A stretch of 55,892 bases of DNA from an uncultured Eubacterium sp. (GTDB taxonomy: Bacteria > Bacillota > Clostridia > Lachnospirales > Lachnospiraceae), in assembly GCA_934358495.1 (NCBI GenBank), contig CAKRKO010000007.1, positions 1 to 55,892 of the forward strand. The letters run 5' to 3'. Each line of letters starts with the position of its first letter. The first letter of the stretch is position 1. Made by a program: the position numbers and the translations under genes. Below the pieces are notes generated by a model. It did no database searches. It was given only the letters and a program-made list of their open reading frames with translations, and was not told the DNA's origin. This document shows positions 25,184-33,499 of this stretch, piece by piece.

Positions 25184-27022
25184 TTAATCTTCCTTCTTCA
25201 ACTGGTAAGTCGGAACAATTTCCTTTACCATGTTGCGGATTGCATCGCTGTCCTGATTTGCAGCTTCCCGCAGTTTGATCAGCTGATGCATGAATTTCTC
25301 CTCATCCATATCGATTGGTTTACCGATGTGGATCAGTTTATTTTCGGTATCCTGAAGTCCTTCTTCATCCATCAGAAGTTCTTCGTAAAGTTTCTCACCG
25401 GGACGGAGGCCTGTGTATTTGATTTCAATGTCCTCGCCCAGTTTGTAACCGGATAAACGGATCAGGTTTTTCGCCAGATCAGCGATTTTGACAGGCTCAC
25501 CCATATCCAGGACAAAGATTTCTCCGCCCTTAGCGTATGCGCCTGCCTGCAGTACCAGTGATACTGCCTCCGGAATTGTCATAAAGTAACGGATAATGTC
25601 CGGATGGGTGACCGTAACCGGGCCGCCGGCTGCGATCTGCTTTTTGAATAACGGGATAACGCTTCCGTTACTTCCAAGTACGTTACCGAAACGTACTGCT
25701 ACGAAGTCTGTATCATAAAAATGATTCAGTGTCTGAACGATCATCTCACACATACGCTTGGAAGCTCCCATGATATTTGTAGGATTTACTGCTTTGTCTG
25801 TGGAGATCAGAACGAATTTCTTTACATGATAACGTCCTGCTGCGGATGCAGTTTTGTATGTACCAAATACGTTGTTTTTAATCGCCTCGTTCGGGCTGTC
25901 CTCCATCAGCGGTACATGCTTATGCGCTGCTGCGTGGAATACTACATCCGGGCGGTATTGTTTCATGACACTGTTGATACGGTGCTGGTTTCGTACAGAT
26001 CCAATCAGCACGGTAAGTTTCAGTTCCGGATGCTCCCATTTTAATTTCTGCTGGATTTCATATGCATTGTTCTCATAGATGTCAAAGATGACCAGATGTC
26101 CTACCTGGTGTCCTGCCAGCTGATTACAGATCTCACTTCCGATGGATCCACCGCCTCCGGTTACCAGTACGGTCTTTCCTTTGACGTAGCCAAGGATCTC
26201 GTCTAAGTTTACCTTGATCGGGTCACGTCCGAGCAGGTCTTCGATTTCTACGTTTCTCAGTTTGGAGACATTTACCTCGCCGTTCAGCAGCTGGTATACA
26301 CCAGGTACTGTCTGGATCTGGCAGTCTGTCTCTTTGCAGATCTCCAGGATTGCTTTGATGTCTTTTCTGTCTGCAGATGGCATAGCCAGAACAATTTTAT
26401 TGATCTGATATTTGTCTACGCTCTCCATGATCTTGTCGCGGCCGCCTACGATGTGTACGCCATCCAGGTATTTGTCCCATTTGTTTTTGTTATCATCAAT
26501 GAGGACACATACTTTATCAGTCAGGTAATAGCTGCTGCGGTATTCACGCAGAAGTACCTGTCCGGATGCGCCTGCGCCGATGATCATAATGTTCTTTGGT
26601 GCACCTGCACCTTCCGCCACGTTGTTTCGGATATTCCAGCGGCGAAGCAGCCGATAGGTCATTCGAATGGCTGCCGTAGCACCGAATGTCAGTCCCCATC
26701 CTACAAAGTAGAAAGAAAACGGCATTGGAATGATGCTGATGGAAAATACTACATCAGTAACAACTGCTGCAATCAGGGAAGCAACGCAGGTGCGCAGTAC
26801 TTCTGAGATTCCGGCATAAGTCCATACGCTGCGGTATAATTTTGCCACGATATAGGCTGCAACGGTCACGATTGCTGCCAGCGCAATATAATATCCATAT
26901 CCTACCAGATATTGCTCCGGGATTTTGGAATAGCGCATATCAAAACGTAACAGTAAAGCCAGTCCATATGCAATTATTACGGAAAGGATATCCGCAATCA
27001 TTATCATAAGTCTTTTTTTCAT
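25184..27022 (-). CDS. Membrane UDP-sugar 4,6-dehydratase (CapD/EpsC/PglF type)
   Basis: The 612-aa protein has four N-terminal membrane helices (about 5-24, 45-62, 78-98, 104-118), a first Rossmann domain (IMIIGAGASGQ, 145-155) and a catalytic SDR domain with TGGGGSIGSE (288-297), STDKAVNP (407-414) and MGASKR (418-423). It should make UDP-2-acetamido-4-keto-2,6-dideoxyhexose from UDP-GlcNAc at the membrane. The start at 27022 is preceded by GAAGATTGAGT. It supplies the aminotransferase at 22929 across the loaP module. Full-length. Confidence 0.88.
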   Translation of the reverse strand: MKKRLMIMIADILSVIIAYGLALLLRFDMRYSKIPEQYLVGYGYYIALAAIVTVAAYIVAKLYRSVWTYAGISEVLRTCVASLIAAVVTDVVFSISIIPMPFSFYFVGWGLTFGATAAIRMTYRLLRRWNIRNNVAEGAGAPKNIMIIGAGASGQVLLREYRSSYYLTDKVCVLIDDNKNKWDKYLDGVHIVGGRDKIMESVDKYQINKIVLAMPSADRKDIKAILEICKETDCQIQTVPGVYQLLNGEVNVSKLRNVEIEDLLGRDPIKVNLDEILGYVKGKTVLVTGGGGSIGSEICNQLAGHQVGHLVIFDIYENNAYEIQQKLKWEHPELKLTVLIGSVRNQHRINSVMKQYRPDVVFHAAAHKHVPLMEDSPNEAIKNNVFGTYKTASAAGRYHVKKFVLISTDKAVNPTNIMGASKRMCEMIVQTLNHFYDTDFVAVRFGNVLGSNGSVIPLFKKQIAAGGPVTVTHPDIIRYFMTIPEAVSLVLQAGAYAKGGEIFVLDMGEPVKIADLAKNLIRLSGYKLGEDIEIKYTGLRPGEKLYEELLMDEEGLQDTENKLIHIGKPIDMDEEKFMHQLIKLREAANQDSDAIRNMVKEIVPTYQLKKED

Positions 27023-27063
27023 ACTCAATCTTCTTCTTTCAATTTCTTTCTTCTTATTCGCCC

Positions 27064-27834
27064 TTATCTCTTATGTCTGCTTCCTTTTCTGTCCTGAGCT
27101 TTGCTGAACTGCTCCAGTTCTTTATCCAGCGGAATTACTGCAAGTACGCTTGTCTCCAGATATTTCTCAATGTCATCCTCATCCTGAATACGGTCGTTGA
27201 TCAGGAATTTCACGGTATAGATACCACCGACCAGAACCAGTCCCAGTAAGATACCGATGGCAAGGTTCTTTGTCATGCCGTTATCTACCGGTTCGTCTGC
27301 GATCTTCGGCTCTGCGATAACGGTTGCCGGGTTTGTCTGAGTGATCTCTGCCATCTGCTCGGATGTCTTGGTAGTCATTGTCTCTGCAATGGTATATGCC
27401 ACGTCAGGATCTGCGTTTGTGGCAGAAATCTCAAGAATTCGTGTGTTGTCCTGTACTTTGACGTTGACCATAGAAGTAATCTCTGCAGTTGTCAGTGTGA
27501 GATGATTCTGCTCCTGAACAGCTTTGGCTACTTCCTCCATAACTGCATCACTGGTTGCGATGACACTTAAGTCCTCGATCAGCTGAGTACCGATCTGGAA
27601 GTCAGAAGTAGATGCGGTTGCGTTGTTGTTTGCGGTGTCAGATGTTCTTGAAAGTATCAGCAGCATGGATGAAGACTGATACATCGGAGTCTGCAGCATG
27701 GTGTAGGCCAGAGCAAGTACTCCGCCAATGACTGCTGCGATCAATAAAGTTTTCCACTTTCCAATCAGATAGGAGAACAGACTCAAGAGGTCGATCTCCA
27801 TCTCTTTTTCTTCTTTTATATTTGTCTCATTCAT
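27064..27834 (-). CDS. Wzz/CapA-type chain-length and kinase-adaptor protein
   Basis: The 256-aa protein begins with a Wzz domain: cytoplasmic MEIDLLSLFSYLIGKWK, helix 1 (about 31-50), then PMYQSSSMLLILSR. An extracellular stretch rich in coiled-coil-like sequence follows, then helix 2 near the C-terminus (NLAIGILLGLVLVGGIYTVKFLI) and a short cytoplasmic tail. It controls polymer length and activates the BY-kinase encoded 25 bp upstream (27860). Length and topology are those of Gram-positive CpsC/CapA proteins, which are split from the kinase. Confidence 0.9.
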   Translation of the reverse strand: MNETNIKEEKEMEIDLLSLFSYLIGKWKTLLIAAVIGGVLALAYTMLQTPMYQSSSMLLILSRTSDTANNNATASTSDFQIGTQLIEDLSVIATSDAVMEEVAKAVQEQNHLTLTTAEITSMVNVKVQDNTRILEISATNADPDVAYTIAETMTTKTSEQMAEITQTNPATVIAEPKIADEPVDNGMTKNLAIGILLGLVLVGGIYTVKFLINDRIQDEDDIEKYLETSVLAVIPLDKELEQFSKAQDRKGSRHKR

Positions 27835-27859
27835 TGTCTAAGTTTCCTTTAACTGTGCC

Positions 27860-28558
27860 TTATTCGTCTGTCTCATTGCCGTAACCGTAGCCATAGCCGT
27901 AACCATAACCGTAGCCGTATTTTTTCTTCTTGGTATCTGCTTTGTTCAGTACCACGCCCATGAAGTTCGGGTTTGCTGTGATCAGCTGCTCCTTTACGAT
28001 CTGAGCCGCTTTACGGCTGACAACGTTCGGAGAAATGATCATGGCAACTGCGTCTGCACACTGCGCAATAATGGCAGCATCTACAACCATACCAAGTGGA
28101 GGCGGATCGATGATGACATAGTCAAAGGTCTGCTTCATGCCTTCGATCAGTGTCGCAAATCGCTCTTTGCTCAGCAGTTCTGCCGGATTCTTCGGAAATC
28201 TTCCGGTTGGAATCAGATACAGATTTTTAATATTGGTCGAATAAATAATTTCGGAGGCCGAATTTTTGCCCGCAAGATAATGGCTGAGACCTGTCTGGGA
28301 AGTATGGAATCCCATTTTTTTTGCCAGATCAGAGTTTCTCATATCTGCGTCAATATACAGCACACGGCTTCCGTTTTCTGCCATGATTTTGGCAAGATTG
28401 TAGGTAATGGTTGATTTTCCATCATTGGAAGAACAGCTCGTAAACATGAGTACCTTATTTTCTACTCCGGTAAATTCGATGTTGATACGAAGTCTTCGGT
28501 ATACCTCTTTCATAACAGGAGATAGTGTCGTCTTTTCATTTAACGTCAGTTCTTGCAT
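27860..28558 (-). CDS. Bacterial tyrosine kinase (CpsD/CapB-type) with Tyr-Gly tail
   Basis: A 232-aa BY-kinase with Walker A SCSSNDGKST (41-50, Lys48), Walker A' VLYIDADMR (67-74) and Walker B YVIIDPPPLG. It phosphorylates itself on a C-terminal tyrosine cluster, and cycling between states controls polymer synthesis and export. Here the cluster is an uninterrupted (Tyr-Gly)7 run (about 214-227) just before the end, coded by a tandem 6-bp repeat. It lies between the PHP phosphatase and the Wzz-like adaptor, all in one operon. Confidence 0.92.
   Translation of the reverse strand: MQELTLNEKTTLSPVMKEVYRRLRINIEFTGVENKVLMFTSCSSNDGKSTITYNLAKIMAENGSRVLYIDADMRNSDLAKKMGFHTSQTGLSHYLAGKNSASEIIYSTNIKNLYLIPTGRFPKNPAELLSKERFATLIEGMKQTFDYVIIDPPPLGMVVDAAIIAQCADAVAMIISPNVVSRKAAQIVKEQLITANPNFMGVVLNKADTKKKKYGYGYGYGYGYGYGNETDE
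27878..27919 (-). repeat. Tandem 6-bp repeat coding the Tyr-Gly tail
   Basis: Seven units of TAY-GGY, varying only in the third codon positions, make up the 42 bp. Gain or loss of units keeps the frame and would change the number of phosphorylatable tyrosines. Confidence 0.85.
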
Positions 28559-28629
28559 CTGTTATGCTCCTTTCCACTTCTTTTTCTTCTTTTTCCATTT
28601 TTATCTGTACGTTTGATCTATCTGCTGCT

Positions 28630-29370
28630 TCAGGATAATGAACGGTGCATCTCATATCCGGCAAATAAACGCTCCGGATTGATACGGAACAGTTTTTCTG
28701 CCGCATCTTCTCCGATTTTGCTGCGAATAGTCTTTATGGCTTCTCCCATATGGACATTCCGCGATCCGGTATTGTGCGCATCGCTGGCCACAAAATCGAT
28801 CAATCCTGCTTCCAGTGCCTTCATACAGTATCTTTTTGCTTTAAATCCGCTTTTTCCTATGACACTGTCACAGTTGATCTGTAGCATTGCTCCTGCTTCT
28901 TTTAACTCTGTCAGGAGATCCATGTCTTTCAACAGACACTGATAACGCTCGATATGCGCCATGATCGGGATGATATCCTCTTTGCGCAGAGCATTGACCA
29001 CATTCATCAGCGTTCCGAATTTCATTTCATAGCCAAACTCGGTCAGTACTGCGTCTCCGCCCGGCATACGATAACTGTCATCCGGTCCGATTCTCCGCAT
29101 CATATGCGGATCTGCATAGTACTCACAACCCAGATAGAAATGCATATCAGGGAACTGCTCTGCAAGTGTCTCATACACTCTGGCAAACACAACTGCTTTC
29201 TCTTCCTGCGCAACTTCAAACATGCCGCGTCTGTAATGCGGGGTAAATACGATATGTCGTATCCCCTGGTCATGCTCGTTTTTTACTAATTCCAACGTCT
29301 CCTGCAGGCTGCCTGATCCATCGTCCACGCCCGGAAGTATATGATTGTGTATATCCCAGTATCCTGTCAT
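28630..29370 (-). CDS. PHP-family protein-tyrosine phosphatase (CpsB/YwqE-type)
   Basis: The 246-aa protein carries the metal ligands of PHP phosphatases: DIHNHILPGVDDGS (6-19), FTPHYRRG, GCEYYAD, HIERYQ and SDAHN near the C-terminus. It removes phosphate from the tail of the BY-kinase encoded 71 bp downstream. It is the first gene of the locus; the start follows AGGAGTG. The promoter with the poly-G spacer lies about 130 bp upstream. Confidence 0.92.
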   Translation of the reverse strand: MTGYWDIHNHILPGVDDGSGSLQETLELVKNEHDQGIRHIVFTPHYRRGMFEVAQEEKAVVFARVYETLAEQFPDMHFYLGCEYYADPHMMRRIGPDDSYRMPGGDAVLTEFGYEMKFGTLMNVVNALRKEDIIPIMAHIERYQCLLKDMDLLTELKEAGAMLQINCDSVIGKSGFKAKRYCMKALEAGLIDFVASDAHNTGSRNVHMGEAIKTIRSKIGEDAAEKLFRINPERLFAGYEMHRSLS

Positions 29371-29497
29371 AGATTGTCACTCCTTGTCGAAATAATAATC
29401 AAACATACTTATGATATATATTTTTAGTCACACTGTCAATGGACAAATGTACCTACTTCTCCTGTCACCACCTACTTTTATTTGTGCATTTGGTTCC

Positions 29498-29528
29498 ATT
29501 TTACCCCCCCCCCGAGGGTTTTTGTCAA
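29498..29528 (-). promoter_or_regulatory. Capsule-locus promoter with G10 tract in its spacer
   Basis: Minus strand: TTGACA (29528-29523), a 19-nt spacer AAAACCCTC+G10 (29522-29504), then TAAAAT (29503-29498). Both hexamers are strong; the spacer is two bases longer than ideal. With eight G the spacer would be 17. This is the layout of a slippage-controlled phase-variable promoter. The 5' leader would be about 120 nt. Confidence 0.7.
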
Positions 29529-29574
29529 TCTGTGGAGAAGAATTGTCATCCCTGGACATCCTGCGTCTTTCATT

Positions 29575-29608
29575 AAAAAAGGAACCTCATATTTCAATGA
29601 GATTCCTT
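29575..29608 (-). terminator. Intrinsic terminator of glyA
   Basis: On the minus strand AAGGAATCTCAT-TGAAAT-ATGAGGTTCCTT has one mismatch and is followed by a T-run. It separates glyA from the capsule promoter, so the capsule locus is transcribed independently. Confidence 0.85.
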
Positions 29609-29662
29609 TGATGTAACATATATATGTCGCATGATTGTATTTTTATCAATACATCTTGTTTT

Positions 29663-30907
29663 TTATTTTTTCAGTGGATATTTCTCTGTCAGTGCATCTA
29701 CGATGGCACGTGCTTTTGCTACGCCTTCTTCGCCTTCCTTGATGACGATGGAGATTGCCTCAGCGATCTGGTCCATATCCTCTGTGTTCATGCCTCTGGA
29801 TGTAACAGACGGTGTTCCGAGACGAATACCGCTTGTGACAAACGGGGATTTCGGATCGTTCGGGATCGTGTTCTTGTTTGCTGTGATATGAGCCTCATCC
29901 AGAAGTTTCTCGATGGCTTTTCCTGTCAGATCGAACGGTGTCAGGTCAACCAGCATCAGGTGGTTGTCTGTGCCGCCGGATACGATCTTGATGCCGCGGT
30001 TCATCAGACCTTTGCAAAGTGCCTGTGCGTTATCAATGATTCCCTGCTGATAGGTTTTGAAGCTGTCCTGTAATGCCTCTTTGAAGCAGACAGCTTTGGC
30101 TGCGATGACATGCATCAGCGGACCACCCTGAATGCCCGGGAATACAGCTTTATTGAAGTTGAAGTTGTTTTTCTCCATGGATTCTTTGGAAACAAGGATC
30201 ATACCGCCTCTCGGTCCACGCAGTGTCTTATGAGTTGTGGTTGTAACTACGTCTGCGTAGTGGATCGGGCTTGGATGAAGTCCTGCTGCCACCAGACCGG
30301 CGATGTGTGCCATATCTACCATGAGGTATGCGCCGCATTTATCTGCGATGTCACGGAAACGTGCAAAATCGATGGTTCTTGCGTAAGCGCTTGCGCCTGC
30401 GATGATCATCTTCGGTTTGCACTCCATAGCAATTTCTTCTACTTTATCGTAATCGATGAATCCTTCGTCATTTACACCGTAAGGTACGATGTGGAAGTAT
30501 GTTCCGGAGAAATTAACCGGGCTTCCATGTGTCAGATGTCCGCCGTGATCCAGGTTCATTCCCATTACGGTGTCGCCCGGCTGAAGCAATGCGAACTGTA
30601 CTGCCATGTTTGCCTGTGCGCCGGAATGTGGCTGTACGTTTACGTACTCAGCGTCAAATAATTCTTTTGCACGCTCGATGGCAAGGTTTTCTACGATATC
30701 CACGCACTGGCATCCACCATAGTAACGTTTTCCCGGATATCCTTCTGCGTATTTATTTGTCATGATGCTTCCCTGTGCTTCCATCACTGCATCACTAACC
30801 CAGTTTTCAGAAGCGATCAGCTCGATATGGCTGTTCTGACGGTCCATTTCTGCTTCAATGGCAGCTGCTACGTCTGCATCAACTACTTTTAATTCTTCTA
30901 AATTCAT
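29663..30907 (-). CDS. glyA: Serine hydroxymethyltransferase
   Basis: GlyA interconverts serine + tetrahydrofolate and glycine + 5,10-methylene-tetrahydrofolate with PLP. The 414-aa protein is full length. It has HIELIASENWVS (27-38), YAEGYPGKRYYGGC (53-66), PHSGAQAN and the PLP lysine in VVTTTTHKTLRGPRGG (Lys227). The start at 30907 is eight bases after AGGAGG; an upstream in-frame ATG precedes the site and was rejected. It is a single-gene unit with its own promoter and terminator. Confidence 0.95.
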   Translation of the reverse strand: MNLEELKVVDADVAAAIEAEMDRQNSHIELIASENWVSDAVMEAQGSIMTNKYAEGYPGKRYYGGCQCVDIVENLAIERAKELFDAEYVNVQPHSGAQANMAVQFALLQPGDTVMGMNLDHGGHLTHGSPVNFSGTYFHIVPYGVNDEGFIDYDKVEEIAMECKPKMIIAGASAYARTIDFARFRDIADKCGAYLMVDMAHIAGLVAAGLHPSPIHYADVVTTTTHKTLRGPRGGMILVSKESMEKNNFNFNKAVFPGIQGGPLMHVIAAKAVCFKEALQDSFKTYQQGIIDNAQALCKGLMNRGIKIVSGGTDNHLMLVDLTPFDLTGKAIEKLLDEAHITANKNTIPNDPKSPFVTSGIRLGTPSVTSRGMNTEDMDQIAEAISIVIKEGEEGVAKARAIVDALTEKYPLKK

Positions 30908-30938
30908 CACTTTTTCCTCCTGTTGCATAGGTCAACTC

Positions 30939-30971
30939 TGTTGTCTGAGGTTTTTTCTTTCTGTCAGACAA
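30939..30971 (-). promoter_or_regulatory. Hairpin in the glyA leader
   Basis: Perfect arms GTTGTCTGA and TCAGACAAC surround a 15-nt loop, about 20 nt upstream of the glyA ribosome site. No T-run follows. It could affect mRNA stability or translation. Confidence 0.4.
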
Positions 30972-30981
30972 CTTAATTGTT

Positions 30982-31010
30982 ATCATAGCTTAGATTATGC
31001 ATAAATGCAA
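30982..31010 (-). promoter_or_regulatory. glyA promoter
   Basis: Minus strand: TTGCAT (31010-31005), a 17-nt spacer, TATGAT (30987-30982). Good match and spacing; it gives a leader of about 70 nt. Confidence 0.6.
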
Positions 31011-31062
31011 GAGTAAAAAATTATTCCTCATGCATCTGGTCGCATCCTCGCGGAGCGTTTTT

Positions 31063-31100
31063 ATGTAATAGGAATATTACGTAGTAATTTCCTATTACAT
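31063..31100. repeat. Perfect 12-bp inverted repeat between glyA and flavodoxin terminator
   Basis: ATGTAATAGGAA (31063-31074) and TTCCTATTACAT (31089-31100) flank a 14-bp centre with its own TTAC/GTAA pairing. It directly abuts the flavodoxin terminator and is flanked by T- and A-runs, so it could be a second terminator hairpin. Elsewhere in the gap 30908-31267 I see the glyA promoter and leader hairpin only. Confidence 0.5.
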
Positions 31101-31150
31101 AAAAAACCCCACTCACACGGGCAGAGTCCTGCCAGTGCAAGTGGGGTTTT
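31101..31150 (-). terminator. Intrinsic terminator of the flavodoxin operon
   Basis: On the minus strand AAAACCCCACTTGCAC...GTGTGAGTGGGGTTTTTT forms a long stem with an inner GCAG/CTGC pair and a T-run. It lies about 120 bp after the flavodoxin stop. A-rich flanks could let it act in both directions. Confidence 0.8.
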
Positions 31151-31267
31151 CGGGTGGAATGAATTCTAGTTACGTTTGTTCATACGTTACATTATTTTTT
31201 ATCTTTTGGTTTTTGGTTATAGGATTCAGTTGTTATTTTTCTTATCTGATTACTATCATTTTATATG

Positions 31268-31702
31268 TTATGCATTTGCTGCAAGTGCTTTTCCTGCTGC
31301 TTCGCATGCGGCCTGTGCGTCTGCATCCGGAGCTTCGTTTGCAATGATACCTTCTGCTTCGATCATCTCAGCGCCTGCACCTGTCATCTGCTCGACCCAG
31401 TTGCGCATCCATTCGCCATCGCCCCAGCCGTAAGATCCGAATAACAGGATTTTTTTGCCGGATACGCTGCCAAGAATCTCCTCAACGAATGGCTCCATTG
31501 TGGACTCTTCTAACTGCTCTGCTCCCATGGACGGGCATCCGAGTGCAAATGCTTTTACGTCTGCGATATCTGCTGCGCTCGCATTCTCAACCGGAATGAT
31601 CTTTGCCTCGGCACCTGCTGCTGTTACACCATCTGCAACGCTCTGTGCCATAGATGCTGTGTTACCTGTACCACTCCAGTAAATGATTTTAACTTCTGCC
31701 AT
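31268..31702 (-). CDS. Flavodoxin
   Basis: The 144-aa protein has the FMN phosphate-binding loop SGTGNTASMA (10-19), a FALGCPSMGAEQLEES loop and FGSYGWGDGEWMRNW, all typical of short-chain clostridial flavodoxins. It carries one or two electrons and often replaces ferredoxin under iron limitation. The C-terminus is Ala-rich. It is the last gene of an operon with DUF2325 and DUF3793 proteins, consistent with a metal- or redox-linked response. Start after AAGGAG. Confidence 0.92.
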   Translation of the reverse strand: MAEVKIIYWSGTGNTASMAQSVADGVTAAGAEAKIIPVENASAADIADVKAFALGCPSMGAEQLEESTMEPFVEEILGSVSGKKILLFGSYGWGDGEWMRNWVEQMTGAGAEMIEAEGIIANEAPDADAQAACEAAGKALAANA

Positions 31703-31810
31703 TTTTTTGTCTCCTTGATTTTAACTTTTTTATTTTTTCTGTACACAGGTCAGTACACAGTTCCAAGAATGTTCTCTGCTTTCTGATCTGCTTACAGTTT
31801 CTAATATGTT

Positions 31811-32398
31811 TTAGCAGGCGATCTCCTGCATCTGCTTTCCTGCCATGTATTCTACAACGGCGCTTTCTTTTGCGTTGTCATAGGCGCGGAAAGTTGCTTT
31901 TGCCCGATCTACATCGCCGTATACTTTCCAGTATCCGGTGTACCGGCTGTCTTTTCCTTCATGCTGGATAAATCCACGGACATCCTCCAGCGGGTAGCCG
32001 AGGAAGATTCCCATTTCATGTGGATAGTTTTCCATGCCCTGTGTCGACAATGACACTCTTCTGCTCAGGTAATTCAGACATTTTTCTACCTGCGTGCTGT
32101 CATATCCATACTGCATCAAAAATGCGGATACCTTCGGGTCTGCCAGACACTGCTGTACCTCTTCTTCCCGGTAAACATATACCACGGCACGGCCTGCACC
32201 CTGACACAGATATTTTACCTGTATGTCGGTTCCTCGAAACAGGGACCGTACAAACCTCATATATGCTGCCGGAACAGTGAACATGCTCGACATTTTTACT
32301 TTTTTTAAAACCGGCGCACAATGCAGGATGATCTGCATCGTAAGGCTTTCTGTTACCTTTCTGCTGGAAAGGCGGTTTAATACGGCTTCTGTTGGCAT
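31811..32398 (-). CDS. DUF3793 family protein
   Basis: A 195-aa protein of the DUF3793 type. It shows LHCAPVLKKVKMSSMF in the N-terminal part, VYVYREEEVQQCL in the middle and the family signature HEMGIFLGYPLEDVRGFI near residue 130, followed by YTGYWKVYGD. Function is unknown. It regularly accompanies flavodoxin and DUF2325 genes in Clostridia. The start at 32398 has AGGAGG at ideal spacing. An iron/haem-related role has been guessed for such operons, but nothing here proves it. Confidence 0.8.
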   Translation of the reverse strand: MPTEAVLNRLSSRKVTESLTMQIILHCAPVLKKVKMSSMFTVPAAYMRFVRSLFRGTDIQVKYLCQGAGRAVVYVYREEEVQQCLADPKVSAFLMQYGYDSTQVEKCLNYLSRRVSLSTQGMENYPHEMGIFLGYPLEDVRGFIQHEGKDSRYTGYWKVYGDVDRAKATFRAYDNAKESAVVEYMAGKQMQEIAC

Positions 32399-32491
32399 TT
32401 CCTATCCTCCTGATGTTTTTTATACTCCCCTTAAATGCTGACTTCATAACCAGACATACACTTTTCTATGTAAACCTGCTTGGTTCTGAAG

Positions 32492-32770
32492 TTATGCATA
32501 CTGTTCTAAAATCCCGTTTAATGCGCTTGCGCTGCTGCTGTGGGAACGCTCTACGATAATATTTTTACGCTCCGCTTCTGCCACTGCACAATGCACCATC
32601 TTGTGGGATACTGTGGATGTAAAGAGGATCAGCAGATCCGGACATCCGATTTTGTTTTTCAGATCAGTTTTCATCTTGGTAAATACTTTTGCTTTGCATT
32701 TGTACTGCTTGCAGATCTGTTTGTACTGTGTTTCCATTCTCTCGTGTCCGCCAATAATTACTACGCTCAT
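32492..32770 (-). CDS. DUF2325 family small protein
   Basis: The 92-aa protein has the DUF2325 pattern MSVVIIGGHERMETQYKQIC at its start, CPDLLILFTSTVSHKMV in the middle and ERSHSSSASALNGIL at the end. It looks like a single Rossmann-like half domain. The start at 32770 follows AGGAGG by five bases. It is the first gene of the DUF2325-DUF3793-flavodoxin operon, whose promoter lies about 150 bp upstream under a palindrome. Confidence 0.82.
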   Translation of the reverse strand: MSVVIIGGHERMETQYKQICKQYKCKAKVFTKMKTDLKNKIGCPDLLILFTSTVSHKMVHCAVAEAERKNIIVERSHSSSASALNGILEQYA

Positions 32771-32926
32771 GTTAGCCTCCTTCATCTTTTATTAGTTTTT
32801 TCTAACTATTAGTTTTAAAAGAAAGCGGTGCGACCCGCCTGATTTTTTTGTTTTCTTTCCTTAATATATGCAGTTTTGATATTCTGATATCCTAGCTGTT
32901 TGCTCAGATATCTTTAGCATGTGGTT

Positions 32927-32964
32927 AGTATACTTTAACCCTCTTGTTTCGTCAAGAGGGTTAA
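32927..32964 (-). promoter_or_regulatory. Promoter overlapped by a 12-bp-arm palindrome
   Basis: Minus strand: TTGACG (32955-32950), a 17-nt spacer, TATACT (32932-32927). A perfect inverted repeat TTAACCCTCTTG / CAAGAGGGTTAA (32964-32935) covers the -35 and most of the spacer, so a bound dimer would block polymerase. Its position before DUF2325 and lack of a T-run argue for an operator rather than a moaC terminator. A second small palindrome AACTAATAGTT lies at 32804-32814. Confidence 0.6.
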
Positions 32965-33017
32965 TGATAATGTTTTTTCAAATTCTGTAAAATTTTCAAT
33001 TCTTTGAAAAAACCAAA

Positions 33018-33494
33018 TTATTTTCTGATATAATGACCGGATTTTCCGCCATCTTTTTCTAAAAGTAATATATCCCTGATCACCATACCGCGGTCTACCG
33101 CCTTGCACATGTCATAGATCGTCAATAATGCAGCAGATACTGCATGCAGCGCCTCCATCTCGATTCCGGTTTTTCCTGTAGTGCGCACGGAAGCAATTGC
33201 CTCGATTTCCGACACTTCCGGATGAAGTTCAAAGTGGATATCCACACCAGTCAGAAGCAGTGGATGGCACATTGGAATGATCTCCCATGTCTTTTTCGCT
33301 GCCATGATACCTGCCACCTGTGCAACAGATAATACATCACCTTTTTTTATTTTCCCATCTGTGATCAGGGTAAAGGTCTCCGGCTGCATGCAGATACGAC
33401 CGGAAGCAATGCCTATACGCTTTGTATCTGCTTTTTCGGATACGTCCACCATTTTGGCTCTGCCCTGTTCATTGATATGTGTTAATTCTGCCAT
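33018..33494 (-). CDS. moaC: Cyclic pyranopterin monophosphate synthase
   Basis: MoaC closes the pyranopterin ring, turning 3',8-cyclo-7,8-dihydro-GTP into cyclic pyranopterin monophosphate, an early step to molybdenum cofactor. The 158-aa protein is of normal length. It has MVDVSEKADTKRIG near the start, KKTWEIIPMCHPLLL (about 70-84), TTGKTGIEMEALHAV and the catalytic YDMCKAVDRGM region. The start at 33494 follows AAGGAG. A structured leader with a possible 29-aa peptide separates it from the moeA-like gene upstream. Confidence 0.94.
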   Translation of the reverse strand: MAELTHINEQGRAKMVDVSEKADTKRIGIASGRICMQPETFTLITDGKIKKGDVLSVAQVAGIMAAKKTWEIIPMCHPLLLTGVDIHFELHPEVSEIEAIASVRTTGKTGIEMEALHAVSAALLTIYDMCKAVDRGMVIRDILLLEKDGGKSGHYIRK

Positions 33495-33499
33495 AATTT

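Noticed and set aside
27878..27919. Possible CRISPR or minisatellite array
   Set aside because: It is a coding 6-bp repeat within the kinase tail with no spacers.
29624..30661. Plus-strand frames of 149 and 183 codons opposite glyA
   Set aside because: Antisense shadows of glyA codon bias, with no start signals or family resemblance.
32935..32964. Hairpin as terminator of moaC
   Set aside because: No T-run follows on the minus strand, and the sequence overlaps a well-formed promoter for the next operon; kept as an operator candidate instead.
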